Shown: positions 44,936 to 55,460 of the stretch, piece after piece
How positions within the stretch are numbered: position 1 is the stretch's first letter
Layout of the letters: each line of letters starts with the position of its first letter
Assembly (NCBI GenBank): GCA_029262995.1
Contig: JAJCYH010000023.1
Location: 271,755-335,754 of the forward strand
Reading direction: 5' to 3'
Source of the DNA: Saprospiraceae bacterium
GTDB taxonomy: Bacteria > Bacteroidota > Bacteroidia > Chitinophagales > Saprospiraceae
DNA length: 64,000 nt
Made by a program: the position numbers and the translations under genes
Notes under the pieces: model-generated
Seen by the model: only the letters and a program-made list of their open reading frames with translations
The model's database searches: none
Told to the model about the DNA's origin: nothing

Positions 44936-46461
44936 TTGTCTATTTCTTCAATTCTAGCTTGTATTTGCTTAAGTACTGTAGTATGTGAAAAATTAGAACA
45001 GTGCCCTTTCATTGCTTCAAATTCAAATCTAGCATCTGAGGATGGATTGCTTGCAGACTCGAAAAATTCTGACAGTTTTCTTGTGGCATGATTCAGGTAA
45101 AAGTGATCCATATCACCCATCCAAACATATATTTTACCTGCTAACTTTGGCCCCAAATTTTTCCAATTCTCCTGTGCATATAATTTAAAGTCATACTTCT
45201 TCCAATGATCAGCAACAGAATGATCAATTTCTCCAGATTTAGGATCAAACAATGGTTTAGGTAATCCATCATCACCTATAGGACTATAAAGAGCTGTATG
45301 AGCACTAAATTGACCTCCAGATGTTATATAAGAATCTGATACTCCCAATATATTTTCCCTCATTATAAAATCCTTCAATTTAATCATCGGCTCACCACTA
45401 ACATCCCTCATTACGGGATGGTACAAGCCGAATTCATTTATAAAAGCATTTTCATCCTTGTAGATGTTTATTAGCTGGTAATTTTCAAATTCAACAGGAT
45501 CCGGGCTATATGAAAAGACTCCATTGAATGTATCTGGATAATAAAGCTGCAATCCCAAAGACACCCATCCTCCAGTAGAACACCCATCTACAAAGCGATA
45601 CGCCATATCATGTGAATTTCTGTATTTGTTTTCTATATACGGAATCAATTCATTGATCAATGCATATCCATAAGGACCACTGTTCTCTGAATCCATTTGA
45701 TAAGAATCTCCAAAAGGACCTTCACCATCTAAAAACACATTGATCACTTGAGGCGCATCGTCAGACATCCACCAATCCATAAACCCTTTGCTCTTGACCA
45801 AATTGTTTGCCCTATCATATCTACCCCCATACCCTGCTACATTATATCTTATGGCATCGGGTTTTTTATAATTATAATTATTAGGAAGAAGAATAGAAGC
45901 TTTGAGCAGTATCTGCTTGTCCCACCAAATAGAAAGAGTATCACTAACGAATTCAACATATCTAAGCAATTCATGTTCTACAAGTTTTCTCTCTTCATTT
46001 CTTTGATTTAAAGCTAGCTCTAAAACGTCACCATCCAATAAGATTGCCTTTTGTTTTTTACTGTATATATTTCCAGGTGCATCCATTCGTGATTCCAATG
46101 TATCATGATCCCATACCGCTTGAAAATAGTACTCACTATTCAATATGTCTTCGATCGAAAGATCAGAAGAACTTAACCAAGTAGTATCCATCTTTAATGT
46201 ACTTCCATTTATAGGCGCAAGGTTTAGGTTCTTGGCAAATATATGTGTCGAAACATAAGGATTTGGCCATGTTTGGCTTTTGGGTTCAACCCTAGCGTCT
46301 TTTGTGACAAACAAAAATAATCTACCCTCTTTAGGAATCTGCTCAAATTGACTTTCATCAAACGTTAATTTCAAACTTAATGATTGAGATGAAGCAATTG
46401 TTGATAAAGTAAATAGAACTATAGCTATGAAAAATTTAATCCCGAGATACTGAAAATTCAT
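44932..46461 (-). CDS. Exported esterase-like alpha/beta hydrolase
   Basis: A 509-residue exported protein. Signal peptide (1-25, ending IASSQ); about 180 residues of beta-rich N-terminal domain (SLKLTFDESQFEQIP, RLFLFVTKDAR); then an esterase D/Fes-like catalytic domain: ASILLPNNYNYKKP, VAGYGGRYDR, VINVFLDGEGPFGDSY, ALINELIPYIENKYR, and nucleophile elbow VDGCSTGGWVSL (G-C-S-T-G-G). Acid and His candidates are in WMGDMDHFYLN and MKGHCSNFSH. Substrates may be feruloyl or siderophore esters or glycans. Follows the 1505-residue T9SS protein gene by 14 bp and is probably co-transcribed. Confidence 0.82.
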   Translation of the reverse strand: MNFQYLGIKFFIAIVLFTLSTIASSQSLSLKLTFDESQFEQIPKEGRLFLFVTKDARVEPKSQTWPNPYVSTHIFAKNLNLAPINGSTLKMDTTWLSSSDLSIEDILNSEYYFQAVWDHDTLESRMDAPGNIYSKKQKAILLDGDVLELALNQRNEERKLVEHELLRYVEFVSDTLSIWWDKQILLKASILLPNNYNYKKPDAIRYNVAGYGGRYDRANNLVKSKGFMDWWMSDDAPQVINVFLDGEGPFGDSYQMDSENSGPYGYALINELIPYIENKYRNSHDMAYRFVDGCSTGGWVSLGLQLYYPDTFNGVFSYSPDPVEFENYQLINIYKDENAFINEFGLYHPVMRDVSGEPMIKLKDFIMRENILGVSDSYITSGGQFSAHTALYSPIGDDGLPKPLFDPKSGEIDHSVADHWKKYDFKLYAQENWKNLGPKLAGKIYVWMGDMDHFYLNHATRKLSEFFESASNPSSDARFEFEAMKGHCSNFSHTTVLKQIQARIEEIDN

Positions 46462-46475
46462 TTATTAAAATTTGA

Positions 46476-49400
46476 TTAGCGAATTACGGTAATATTGTTT
46501 ACAATAGTTTTAATTTCTCCATCTAATATATATTCGATATAATAAACAAATACACCAAGATTGACACGTTGATTATTAAAATAGCCATCCCAACCATCTT
46601 CGGGTAAATTAAGTTTTGGATTCAATTTATGAAATACCATATTTCCCCATCTATCGTAAATGATAAATTCATTTACAACTATTTTAGAATCACTCTTAGA
46701 TTGTAAGTACAGACTTGCATTTACACCAGTGCTGCCAGGATTAATGACATTTCCCAAGTAGATACTATCTCCCTTTTTAACTTCAACAATAATATTAAAA
46801 TATTGAACACAAGGACCATAATAAACTGTAAGTTGATAAGTAGTGGTTTTTAATGGACTAATTTCAAAAAATAAACTATTGTTTTGAAGGATTAAATTAT
46901 TTGCTTTCCAGACAAAGCTATCAATATCACCTTCAATTAACAGTGGATTAAGAAAAATGCTTTCTCCTTCTTCAATCGTGATAATTGAATCCAATTTAAA
47001 GTCAAGCACATTAGCTATTGCAATTTCATAATAATTACTTGCAAGACAATCATTTGCATCTAACACAAAAACTTCGTATTCTTTAGGAGACAAATTGAAA
47101 AATACATTATCATCAATATACACTTCCCCGTTAATTGAATAATTATATACACCACTACCACCTATTGCATCAATTATACTCAAACTGCCATTATTGCTAC
47201 CCTTGCAATCAGAGTCTAGTCCAATTATCCCAAAGTTTATAGGATCAAATTCACTCATAAATACAGAATCAATCCAAATACAATCATTCTCATAACTTAT
47301 AGTTACGTAATACCAACCTGCATCAAGATCATCGATAAAATTTGACTCTTCCCCATTGCTCCAAACCAGCTCATAAACCTGGGTTGTCAACTCTACAAGA
47401 TCAATTGATCCATTTGCTAATTCATTGCATGTTATCGGACGTATCTCAAATTCAGTTTGCAATTCAATACAAGGACATTGAGGGTCTATTAACTCAAAAC
47501 GAATTATAGTATCACATCCATTTGATGCAATCTGTTGAACAAGTAAGTCATATTCTCCTACAGCTAGGTTTGTAAAGACATTATCCGTCTGCCAAAATAA
47601 ACCATTGTCTAGACTATACTCCAATGGTGTATTACCACCAATAACTTCGATCTTTCCATCTCTCAAATCACACATACTTATAGAGTCAATATTCAATTCA
47701 ATGTTTTGTAGGCTTTCTTCAACCAAAGATATGTTAAACTCTGAAATTTCAAAGCAATTCACAAATTGCTTTTCTCTAACAATTAACTCATAATCACCTG
47801 ATGGTAACATATCAAACATCGGATTTGCAGTCCAATTCGCACCATTATCAATAGAGTATTCAAGATCGTTGCCAGTTGCCAGCACCAATACTGTACCAAC
47901 ATCAGTATCACATTCTCCTGCTGGTGAAGTTATTAATTCATCAATTGACGGTGAAATAATTTCGTCAATCGAAATCATAAGTTCATCAAGGCAGTCCGTT
48001 TGATCTACCGACCTAACGGAAAGCACATAATCTCCAGGAGATAAACTTTGAAATATATTGCTTGATTGCCAAGTATTGTCATAAATAGAGTATTCGAGAT
48101 TATTCCCTGTGGCAATTACTTCTATTTCAGCATCATCCATCTGGCAATCTGAAATTTGCATTACATTTACTTCATTTATAGAAGTAAATGTAGGGCCACC
48201 AATTGTAAGCATATGCTCCAACTTACAATCTGAGCTATTCAGCTCTTGCACTATTATTGTGTAATCACCCTCACTCAATCCATTAAAAAAGCCATCCGCT
48301 TGCCAAGTCATTCCTTGATCAATAGAATATTGCAAGTTATCTCCCTCAACTTCAATTGAAATCCATGCATTTTCTTCAAGACAACTCGATTGATCCATAT
48401 AATTCAAATTCAAGAGGACAGGGATGTTCATAGAATTTATTGTAATACTTAAACGATCAATACATAATTCTCTATCAATAAGCCGGTACAATATATTATA
48501 TATTCCATCTGTCAGGCCTGTCAATTCTTTATCTTGTATCCATGACATACCATCATTATAGGAGTACTCTAACTCTGAGTTAATAAAATCAAAAATAATT
48601 AATCCATCATTCGTATTACATCCACTTGGTTCTACTAAAGTAAAATCTAACGGCAATAATTCAATTATATCTAAAGACCTAAAAACAGTATCCGCGCAAA
48701 AGATAGCATCAGGTACAAAGTAAATTTCGGCAAGACCATCAGAATACAGGGCAGGATCTATCTGTTCATGACTCCATACTCCAGTTATGCCATTATCACT
48801 CTGTGATGGCAAAATATAAGGCGATGATTCTACACACAAATATTCAGGAATACTGAAAAGAGCATCGGACTCAAAGTCAATATCCCAAGAATTATCCAAC
48901 CATTCCGCACAATTGTCACTTGGAATAAATATTGAATTGATTGTACCGTTCCCAATAAATTCAACAGGATTAATAGACCAACTGCCTTCAATACCGTTGG
49001 TCGAAATGCTAGGAAGAGTATATGGTATATCGAAAATACAGATGCTTGACGCAAAATCAAACTCTGGTACTGCAAGGTCATATAAGTTAATTCTAAAACT
49101 TACTTCTTCAGCACATACTGTATCAACAGGTATAAATATAGACTCAATATAATCATCTTGAACATCAGATGGCACAAACTGTTCTATCGTCCAAGCTCCT
49201 GATAGTCCATTTAAACTTAATGTATCAAACCCATAAGTATCATCATTCTTACATAAACTATCCGGTAGATTAAATAATGGCATTTCCAGTGTTGTAAAGT
49301 TAAATATCAACTCAACAGATCCATTGCAATTTCCTTGGTTTTCAACCGCATTCCAAAATAGTACTATTGAATCGGCGACAATGGTATCTGGGTTAAAGGA

Positions 49401-50993
49401 CTGAATATTCCATGCTCCCAATACTCCCTCTAACGACATTGAATCTAAGACGATAACGGTATCACTTTTACAAATTGGTGAGTGTATATCAAAGCTATAG
49501 TCTAACTGATCTAACACTTCATAACTGAATACAAATGGTGCATAACATTTTTCATCTATCGTTGGCGTAAAGGTTCTTTCAAATACTCCTGATATAGAAA
49601 GATCAATCCTTGAATTGTCCCATACCCCTCCGATGCCATTAAGGTCAATATCTTCAAGAATAAAAATAGAGTCATTCCTACAATACTGAGAATTTATCAA
49701 AAATTGCAAAGGCTCACCTGATGTAATTTCAATTTCAAACTCAACATCAATAGTGCAAAATAAATCATCAGGAGTGAACAATAAATTAATTTCTCCATCT
49801 GACCAGTCACTAAGATTTATCTCTTCTATATTCCAACTGCCTTGAATATCTTCCAATGATTCAGTTGGAAATTCTATAATATCCTGTTCAGACCTACAGT
49901 ATAATAATGGAAAATTAAAAGTTGGCTCATTAAAAACTTCTACTTCTAATTCATAAGTAAATTCAACAGGACATAATACTTCACCTTCGTTTGCAATAAA
50001 AACGATCTCAACTGTTTCACCAGCATAATCACTTACATCTACTGATGCCGGAGTCCAAGTACCTGATATGCCTTCCTCTGAAATTGTTGGAAAAGACACT
50101 TCATTATCCATTTCACAGTATGGCAGGTCCAAAAAGCTAAAGTTCACCGGGGTATAGGCCAGTACCTCAATTTCAATATCCTTTTCAATTTCACAAGCAT
50201 CATCTTCTACAAGCATTGTATATGTAATAACAAGTCCATCAAATTCATTACCAGAAAAAGGGAAATTAAAAACGGGACTTTCAATATCAGTTGCTGAAAG
50301 ATAATTAATAGCTTCCGGTGGATCAGCTGTCCATTCAATAGTGACATTACCCATAGCATTGAGAATTTCTGGTTCAATTTGATAATCCTCATTTGGACAA
50401 ACTTCAGCAGCATCTTCAAGTTCCAATCCTAAGCCACAACAAGACAAGGTAGCTTCTTCACATGCTGCATCATCAATTACAATAAAGCCTTGAATTCCAT
50501 TATGAATACCCAATAATTCGATTTCGATTGAAGAGGTTTCAGGGGTGATACATATTTCTGCAAGTGTCCAATCCTCTGTTGAAGGAAATGTAGTAATCTG
50601 TCCATCAACTTCGACAGACAGATCAGCACAACAAATCAACACACCACCCCCACAGTCTAGCGTTATACTGGCCCACCAAAACATTAATGTATATTCTATA
50701 TTTGGCGTTAAGCCATCAACCGTTGTATAGATTCCTTCCGAAAATCCAGGTCCAGTTATATCTAAAGCAACTGCTGTTCCACCTGATGGAGATTCTTCAC
50801 TAAGACTATAACATGGACCATATGCGGTTACATCGTCAAATTCTTCTGATCCTAATACACTATCCCAACCTGGAGGGGTACATAAACAAGGTGGCTCATC
50901 AAACTCACCATAATCAATACAGTTTTGCGCTAAAGCACAATTGCAGACACTACTAAATAATATAACTATCTGGGAAAAATAAAACCTATTCAT
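46476..50993 (-). CDS. Giant T9SS type B (gliding-motility CTD) repeat protein
   Basis: A 1505-residue exported protein. Seen: signal peptide (1-22, ending CALAQ); a Cys-rich CBM-like domain about 23-190 (DECPPCLCTPPGW-like start, VIDDAACEE end); then seven modules of about 85 residues each carrying G-(I/V/L)-x-G-x-W (GISGTW, DIQGSW, GIGGVW, GVLGAW, GLSGAW, GIEGSW, GITGVW), about 280-790; five modules with LEYSxDNGxxW and a later G-(D/E)-Y-x-(L/I), about 805-1160; two SprB-like repeats (LVWSNGEESNFIDDLDAGWYY); and a type B CTD about 1410-1505 with IYDRWGNMVFHK, DGWDGYFNN and GVFVYYIEY. Likely surface adhesin or gliding-related filament. Co-transcribed with the esterase gene. Confidence 0.88.
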   Translation of the reverse strand: MNRFYFSQIVILFSSVCNCALAQNCIDYGEFDEPPCLCTPPGWDSVLGSEEFDDVTAYGPCYSLSEESPSGGTAVALDITGPGFSEGIYTTVDGLTPNIEYTLMFWWASITLDCGGGVLICCADLSVEVDGQITTFPSTEDWTLAEICITPETSSIEIELLGIHNGIQGFIVIDDAACEEATLSCCGLGLELEDAAEVCPNEDYQIEPEILNAMGNVTIEWTADPPEAINYLSATDIESPVFNFPFSGNEFDGLVITYTMLVEDDACEIEKDIEIEVLAYTPVNFSFLDLPYCEMDNEVSFPTISEEGISGTWTPASVDVSDYAGETVEIVFIANEGEVLCPVEFTYELEVEVFNEPTFNFPLLYCRSEQDIIEFPTESLEDIQGSWNIEEINLSDWSDGEINLLFTPDDLFCTIDVEFEIEITSGEPLQFLINSQYCRNDSIFILEDIDLNGIGGVWDNSRIDLSISGVFERTFTPTIDEKCYAPFVFSYEVLDQLDYSFDIHSPICKSDTVIVLDSMSLEGVLGAWNIQSFNPDTIVADSIVLFWNAVENQGNCNGSVELIFNFTTLEMPLFNLPDSLCKNDDTYGFDTLSLNGLSGAWTIEQFVPSDVQDDYIESIFIPVDTVCAEEVSFRINLYDLAVPEFDFASSICIFDIPYTLPSISTNGIEGSWSINPVEFIGNGTINSIFIPSDNCAEWLDNSWDIDFESDALFSIPEYLCVESSPYILPSQSDNGITGVWSHEQIDPALYSDGLAEIYFVPDAIFCADTVFRSLDIIELLPLDFTLVEPSGCNTNDGLIIFDFINSELEYSYNDGMSWIQDKELTGLTDGIYNILYRLIDRELCIDRLSITINSMNIPVLLNLNYMDQSSCLEENAWISIEVEGDNLQYSIDQGMTWQADGFFNGLSEGDYTIIVQELNSSDCKLEHMLTIGGPTFTSINEVNVMQISDCQMDDAEIEVIATGNNLEYSIYDNTWQSSNIFQSLSPGDYVLSVRSVDQTDCLDELMISIDEIISPSIDELITSPAGECDTDVGTVLVLATGNDLEYSIDNGANWTANPMFDMLPSGDYELIVREKQFVNCFEISEFNISLVEESLQNIELNIDSISMCDLRDGKIEVIGGNTPLEYSLDNGLFWQTDNVFTNLAVGEYDLLVQQIASNGCDTIIRFELIDPQCPCIELQTEFEIRPITCNELANGSIDLVELTTQVYELVWSNGEESNFIDDLDAGWYYVTISYENDCIWIDSVFMSEFDPINFGIIGLDSDCKGSNNGSLSIIDAIGGSGVYNYSINGEVYIDDNVFFNLSPKEYEVFVLDANDCLASNYYEIAIANVLDFKLDSIITIEEGESIFLNPLLIEGDIDSFVWKANNLILQNNSLFFEISPLKTTTYQLTVYYGPCVQYFNIIVEVKKGDSIYLGNVINPGSTGVNASLYLQSKSDSKIVVNEFIIYDRWGNMVFHKLNPKLNLPEDGWDGYFNNQRVNLGVFVYYIEYILDGEIKTIVNNITVIR

Positions 50994-51123
50994 AATGACC
51001 GATTAAGGTACAGAGTATATTTAGATTTGAAAGAAATTTTTCAATCAACATCTCTATAAATCCAATTAAAAGTTATTCCAAGATAATAGGGATTAGTTGA
51101 TGCTTCTAATTTCGCTTAATTAT

Positions 51124-51657
51124 TCAATTACCAGCTTGGTTCTTTATCGAAAGAGCATCCGTAACAAAGGAAAATGCTTTATTTCCCAATTGACCTATCA
51201 TTACTGCCTGAATGATAGGCTTTGTTTTGGAATTTCTAGAACTAAGTTCTACAATAAAATTTGCACCAGGACCACCTACTTCATCATGTTCTTCAATTAC
51301 ATAATTAATAGTCGCCATTGGCGGTAAACTAATCGTCTTTTGAAGATAAGACCTTACAATTTGTCCTCCTGTATTAAAATAATCAATTTTAGAAATAAAT
51401 AATGAATCATTAAAGCTGGTATTCCTAATGCTCAGAGTTGCAGAAAGAAGATTTCGCTGGTTTTGTGAATCTACATAAATATCAGAGTAAATCGGGACAT
51501 AAACGATATCATGATATTCAAATTCTTCATCAATTGGCTGATGCTCAACTTCTAATGAAACCAGTTCATCCTTACCTTTAGAGTCAACATTTGGGTTGGC
51601 ATTTTCACAAGACACATAAACAAATCCAATAAATAATATTAATATTATATTCCTCAT
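51124..51657 (-). CDS. DUF3124 lipoprotein
   Basis: A 177-residue lipoprotein: MRNIILILFIGFVYVSCENA gives a clear lipobox (VYVSC). The start at 51657 is chosen for that reason; the open frame extends 36 codons further upstream without meaning. The DUF3124 domain is plain: YVPIYSDIYVDSQNQRNLL, SATLSIRNTSFNDSLFISKI, DYFNTGGQIVRSYLQK, GGPGANFIVELSS, VMIGQLGNKAFSFVT. Function unknown. Ends 130 bp before the divergent T9SS gene start. Confidence 0.88.
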   Translation of the reverse strand: MRNIILILFIGFVYVSCENANPNVDSKGKDELVSLEVEHQPIDEEFEYHDIVYVPIYSDIYVDSQNQRNLLSATLSIRNTSFNDSLFISKIDYFNTGGQIVRSYLQKTISLPPMATINYVIEEHDEVGGPGANFIVELSSRNSKTKPIIQAVMIGQLGNKAFSFVTDALSIKNQAGN

Positions 51658-51954
51658 AGGTCTAAAGTAAAAAAGTTTGGCATAATGCAACTGATAAATC
51701 AATAGGCAAATCTGATAAAATATATCGTAACACATTTTCTTATTAAATTTACTTATAACTATCATTTTAATTGCAAAAAAATAACAAATACTCTATAGTT
51801 ATGCATTCTGAATTTCCGAGTACCAAATAAATCTTATTTTGAATGACATTAAGATATTTATTCTTAATTATAAAAAAAAACCTACATCGAAACAAAAAAA
51901 TGCAATGCTTTATATTTTATTCTTGGCAATATTTATGACTTTTAGTTTTGGAAT

Positions 51955-53646
51955 TTATACTCGGGTTAATTCGTCCATTAAAGCTTTGCGTTGTGGATAT
52001 TGCTTTCTAAACAATTCTATTAACTCATTGACTCGTTCATTTCCTCCCAATTTTTTCATTCTACGCAAATATCGACAAGCTGTTTGATAATAATTTCGCC
52101 CTACATATTTTTCAACATAATTTATAATTCTTTCGCTGTAAAGTTCAACCAGTTCAGAAGAATAATCCTTTTCTAAATACGCTTCATTCTGTTGAATTTT
52201 CTCCAAAGAAAGGTTTTGCTTAAGCATTAAAAACAACCTATCCCACCATTGTTCTTTTATGTAAATATTGCGAATTAATTCTGCATAAGTCCACCTGGTT
52301 TTGGGTGTAATTTCTTTTATGATGTCTTCTAAAAATGGATGCCAATTTTTATCTTCAATATTGTCCTTTAAGATTTGATAGTAATCTTGTTCGGGACGAT
52401 AATTGTCAATAAATAGGAATCGAGAATACTTAATAATTTCAGATGTGTCTTTTTTGGTTTGAGCAATTTTTAGCAACCAATTGTACCAAACCTTAACCAA
52501 GCCAGATTTATCTTTTTCATCACATTTAATTCCGTCTTTTGAAAGCTTAATTACCCTTTCATAGTCTTTGATTTGAAAGGCTTTTTCTATCTCCGTTTTT
52601 CTAATTGATGAATTTGAAATGTGTTTATTGACAAACTCTTCTACTTCTTTTTCGTCTTTAAACTTTCTTAACAAATCCAATTTAATAGATTGAGCTCTTT
52701 CAATTTCATATCTTCCATTACCCAAATCCAAACAATTCATTATAATATCGGCATCACTTTCTTTTTCGATTATATCACAAGCAATCTCTATTATACCTAA
52801 ATGCCACTCCCAACCTTCAAATATTTTTTGTTTAAAAGAAGTGATACAGTAATCAAAAAATTCTTGTTTAAAGGTTTGAGTATGTTTTTCATGTGCTACC
52901 TTCGAAAGTAATTCCATTGCAGATTCGATAAAATAGCCTAAGTCTCCATTACTATCATCTCCATATTGAAATGCTTTTGTCATTTCTTCCAATAGAGCTG
53001 TGCTTATAAAAAACACATTTTCCAAATTATTATTCGCTAAATACTTTTCGGCATGATTTAAAAATGGCTCTGTGGTTTGGACAACGTATTTCATGTCAGA
53101 CCAACCAATCCAACCGTCTCTACCTGCTGCAGTTTGTAATATGGAATGAAATTGTTTTTGATAAAATCCTTTCGATTGATTTTGAATTAAATGTCCATAT
53201 GATGCTAAAAAATAATTTCTGAATTTCCTATCTCTTTTGGTGTTTTCCTGTACAAAATCGATTAACTCTTCATGTGAAATCACTTTTAGCAATTCTTTTA
53301 CTTGTTGAGAAACAGACTTTGTCCTTTTCTTTTTGGTTCCAGTGGGTTTCGCAGTTGTTCGTAGATCAAGTTCAAACTCATTTTGCTTCAAATGAAAAAT
53401 AACTGCCACAATGTGCTTACAGACAGGGCCCATATCATAAGGGCAATCGCAATTGTGTTCAATAATGGTATTGTTGCTGATTTTCAATTGAACTGTATAT
53501 TCTTCAGTTCCCAATACTATGGCTTCATACTCTCCATTTGAGATTTCTGAAAAATCAGTTATTGCGTCATTATTAAAATAGGATATACCTCTTTTGAGAA
53601 TTTTTTCATCAATGAGTTGCTCAAATTCTTTTAATGGTATTTGCAT
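51955..53646 (-). CDS. SWIM zinc-finger protein
   Basis: About 563 residues. MQIPLKEFEQLIDEKILKRG is taken as the start (53646); a Met seven codons upstream adds little. The SWIM finger is NCDCPYDMGPVCKHIVAV near residue 65 (C-x-C-x(n)-C-x-H), which binds DNA or protein. A basic linker TKKKRTKSVSQQ and a long helical repeat body follow (LLKVISHEELIDFVQENT, about 150-560), resembling TPR-like scaffolds of other bacterial SWIM proteins. Role unknown, possibly DNA-related. It lies 94 bp downstream of the acidic hypothetical gene 53741-54520 and both lie next to IS110 debris, suggesting an acquired pair. Confidence 0.85.
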   Translation of the reverse strand: MQIPLKEFEQLIDEKILKRGISYFNNDAITDFSEISNGEYEAIVLGTEEYTVQLKISNNTIIEHNCDCPYDMGPVCKHIVAVIFHLKQNEFELDLRTTAKPTGTKKKRTKSVSQQVKELLKVISHEELIDFVQENTKRDRKFRNYFLASYGHLIQNQSKGFYQKQFHSILQTAAGRDGWIGWSDMKYVVQTTEPFLNHAEKYLANNNLENVFFISTALLEEMTKAFQYGDDSNGDLGYFIESAMELLSKVAHEKHTQTFKQEFFDYCITSFKQKIFEGWEWHLGIIEIACDIIEKESDADIIMNCLDLGNGRYEIERAQSIKLDLLRKFKDEKEVEEFVNKHISNSSIRKTEIEKAFQIKDYERVIKLSKDGIKCDEKDKSGLVKVWYNWLLKIAQTKKDTSEIIKYSRFLFIDNYRPEQDYYQILKDNIEDKNWHPFLEDIIKEITPKTRWTYAELIRNIYIKEQWWDRLFLMLKQNLSLEKIQQNEAYLEKDYSSELVELYSERIINYVEKYVGRNYYQTACRYLRRMKKLGGNERVNELIELFRKQYPQRKALMDELTRV

Positions 53647-53740
53647 ATTATCATTTCTTCCTCTCAATAATTAAATGGATGTTCGCTGATTGTGTTGTTT
53701 CTTTGCTATTATCTGTGATTTCTGCAGGAGACTTTTAAGT

Positions 53741-54520
53741 TTATTCGGATTTTAAAATTGGTGCTTTTTCCAAGTCGAAAATCATATCAGATATTCTAAC
53801 TTGAAACCAAAGATTAAACATTTTGTAATTACGTTTTTGTGGCCATTCTTTCTTATTGGAGCACCAACTATCTAATTCCATCATAAAAATCTTATCAAAT
53901 TTCTTTTTAAGCCAATTTTCCACATCATCAATTGTATCATCAATTAAATAGACATTGGTTTCATTAAGCTCATCTTCAAAATTACAATCAGGATAAAATT
54001 TGGAACACCAATCCAAAAAAGGTTCTAATGGTTTTAGAATAATTGCGCTACGGTTAATGAAGTTTTCTTCAAAATCATCATGAGGGAACAAATAATCTTC
54101 TTCTTCCATAGCATTTAGCACATCGGCTAGATAAGTTTCTTCGTCAAGGGTCATAACAATTAATATAGGTTCTTCGCCTGCTTTGGCCTCCTTTATTTCA
54201 TAATTTATTATAAAATTGGTATACACTTTGTAATTTGCTTCCTTATGGGCTATCATTTTTTTTAGTAATGAGATTTCAAAATCTCCTGATTCTATTGATG
54301 CCATTGTTTTTTTAAATTCCTCATTTGGTAATAGAACATTCAGATTAGCTAGATTCCATGCATTTATGGCTAATTCAAAAACATCTTCTAAATATTCATA
54401 ATTTTTAAAATCCCTTTCAAAAGGACTAATAAATTCCCCAAGCAATTCTGAATATTTAACGCCATTATTAGGGATTATTGTCCTGTTCTGCCTAAACAGA
54501 TTAACTACTTTATTTTTCAT
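53741..54520 (-). CDS. Acidic hypothetical protein beside SWIM gene
   Basis: Unrecognised 259-residue soluble protein without signal or membrane segment. It starts MKNKVVNLFRQNRTIIPN and is rich in Glu and Asp (NAMEEEDYLFPHDDFEEN, CNFEDELNETNVYLIDDTIDDVE). Helix predictions alternate with short strands, and EFISPFERDFKNYEYLEDVFELAINAWN suggests a helical bundle. No catalytic motif is apparent. The upstream 54551-54589 region carries three 13-bp direct repeats that might bind a regulator, and the SWIM gene follows 94 bp downstream. Confidence 0.7.
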   Translation of the reverse strand: MKNKVVNLFRQNRTIIPNNGVKYSELLGEFISPFERDFKNYEYLEDVFELAINAWNLANLNVLLPNEEFKKTMASIESGDFEISLLKKMIAHKEANYKVYTNFIINYEIKEAKAGEEPILIVMTLDEETYLADVLNAMEEEDYLFPHDDFEENFINRSAIILKPLEPFLDWCSKFYPDCNFEDELNETNVYLIDDTIDDVENWLKKKFDKIFMMELDSWCSNKKEWPQKRNYKMFNLWFQVRISDMIFDLEKAPILKSE

Positions 54521-54550
54521 AATCTATATTTTAAAAACCATTAAAATTAT

Positions 54551-54589
54551 CTCCCATAGCGTTCTCCCATAATGTTCTCCCATAGCGTG
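54551..54589. promoter_or_regulatory. Three 13-bp direct repeats upstream of SWIM pair
   Basis: CTCCCATAGCGTT, CTCCCATAATGTT and CTCCCATAGCGTG lie head to tail, ending 31 bp from the start codon at 54520. Period 13 is not coding. Position suits operator iterons for the leftward gene pair; a slippage origin is the alternative. Confidence 0.6.
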
Positions 54590-54795
54590 TTTTATATTCC
54601 GTTTTCATTTGGTGTCTAAGGCACGTTCGAACACAATTCTTATTTTTCAGTTTGGTTTATGAAATGCTTAATAGTTTCGTCTGCAATTCTTACTAACGAT
54701 CTGTAAAGCCAATGTTTCCCATGCTATTTTTAGCAAATTTCAAAGCCTATTCAGGCCGAGAAAAGGACCCCAGATCATTCGTATCAATGCCGAAT

Positions 54796-55460
54796 TTAGT
54801 AATTTTCTTTTTCATCAGTACTATCTGTTTTCGTTTTTAATCCAAGAATAATAAATTCTTTTTGTGCGTAATAAGGGATCTTTTTAGTCAGCATGTTCCA
54901 AATGATTACTGCAGGTTTTTGTGCTGTTGCTGTTTTTCTATACCTCCTTTTTGAAAGCAATCTTATTGTAAAATTTGTGTAATGGACTGTCTTTAAGTCT
55001 GCTAATTGAATATGCCATATTTCTCAGAGAAATTTTAAGTCTTTTGCTACCTCTAGGAACTTTAGAACGAATAGTTCTTCCACCATTTATTTCATTGTTG
55101 GGAGCTAGTCGAAGCCAAGAAATATAGTGTTTGGCAGTTGGAATTTTGGAGAATCCATTAGTTCATAATTCGCTCATTAATACGATTGCAATTCAATCCG
55201 ATACACCCACTATGGACATTAAGTATACACCATTAAAATACCGGTAAACGCCAATGCAATTATGTCAGCTGACTTTCGACAGTTAAGATGAACTAGTATG
55301 GACAATTCTGATGGCTCTATGACGCTAAAGCAAACCGCATTAATGACTTTAAAAATCAAGTCAAACCTGAAATTTCAGATACCGCAATATCTATCTTTAG
55401 GTTTAATGGTCTCAGAAATTTTTGTATCATCTGAATTCCTCAAATTCCTTGATCCAACTA
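54796..55460 (-). pseudogene. IS110-family transposase relic
   Basis: Fragments of an IS110 (DEDD/Pfam Transposase_20) transposase, decayed in several frames. Read on this strand from 55460: LNLKLDIAVSDISGLT-like block shared with copies at 56890 and 57868, VINAVCFSVIEP, LSKLVHLNCRKSAE; then a gap; then SIVGVSD, IAIVLMSEL, TNGFSKIPTAKHYISWLRLA, PNNEINGGRTIRSKVPRGSK, SPLHKFYNKIAFKK and, after a frameshift near 54950, RKTATAQKPAVIIWNMLTKK with an end at 54796. These match the catalytic-domain linker and C-terminal GIGxxTA...FxSWLGLAPNNKxSGGK block of the family. TGA stops are present as well as TAA. The N-terminal DEDD half is missing. Confidence 0.75.
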
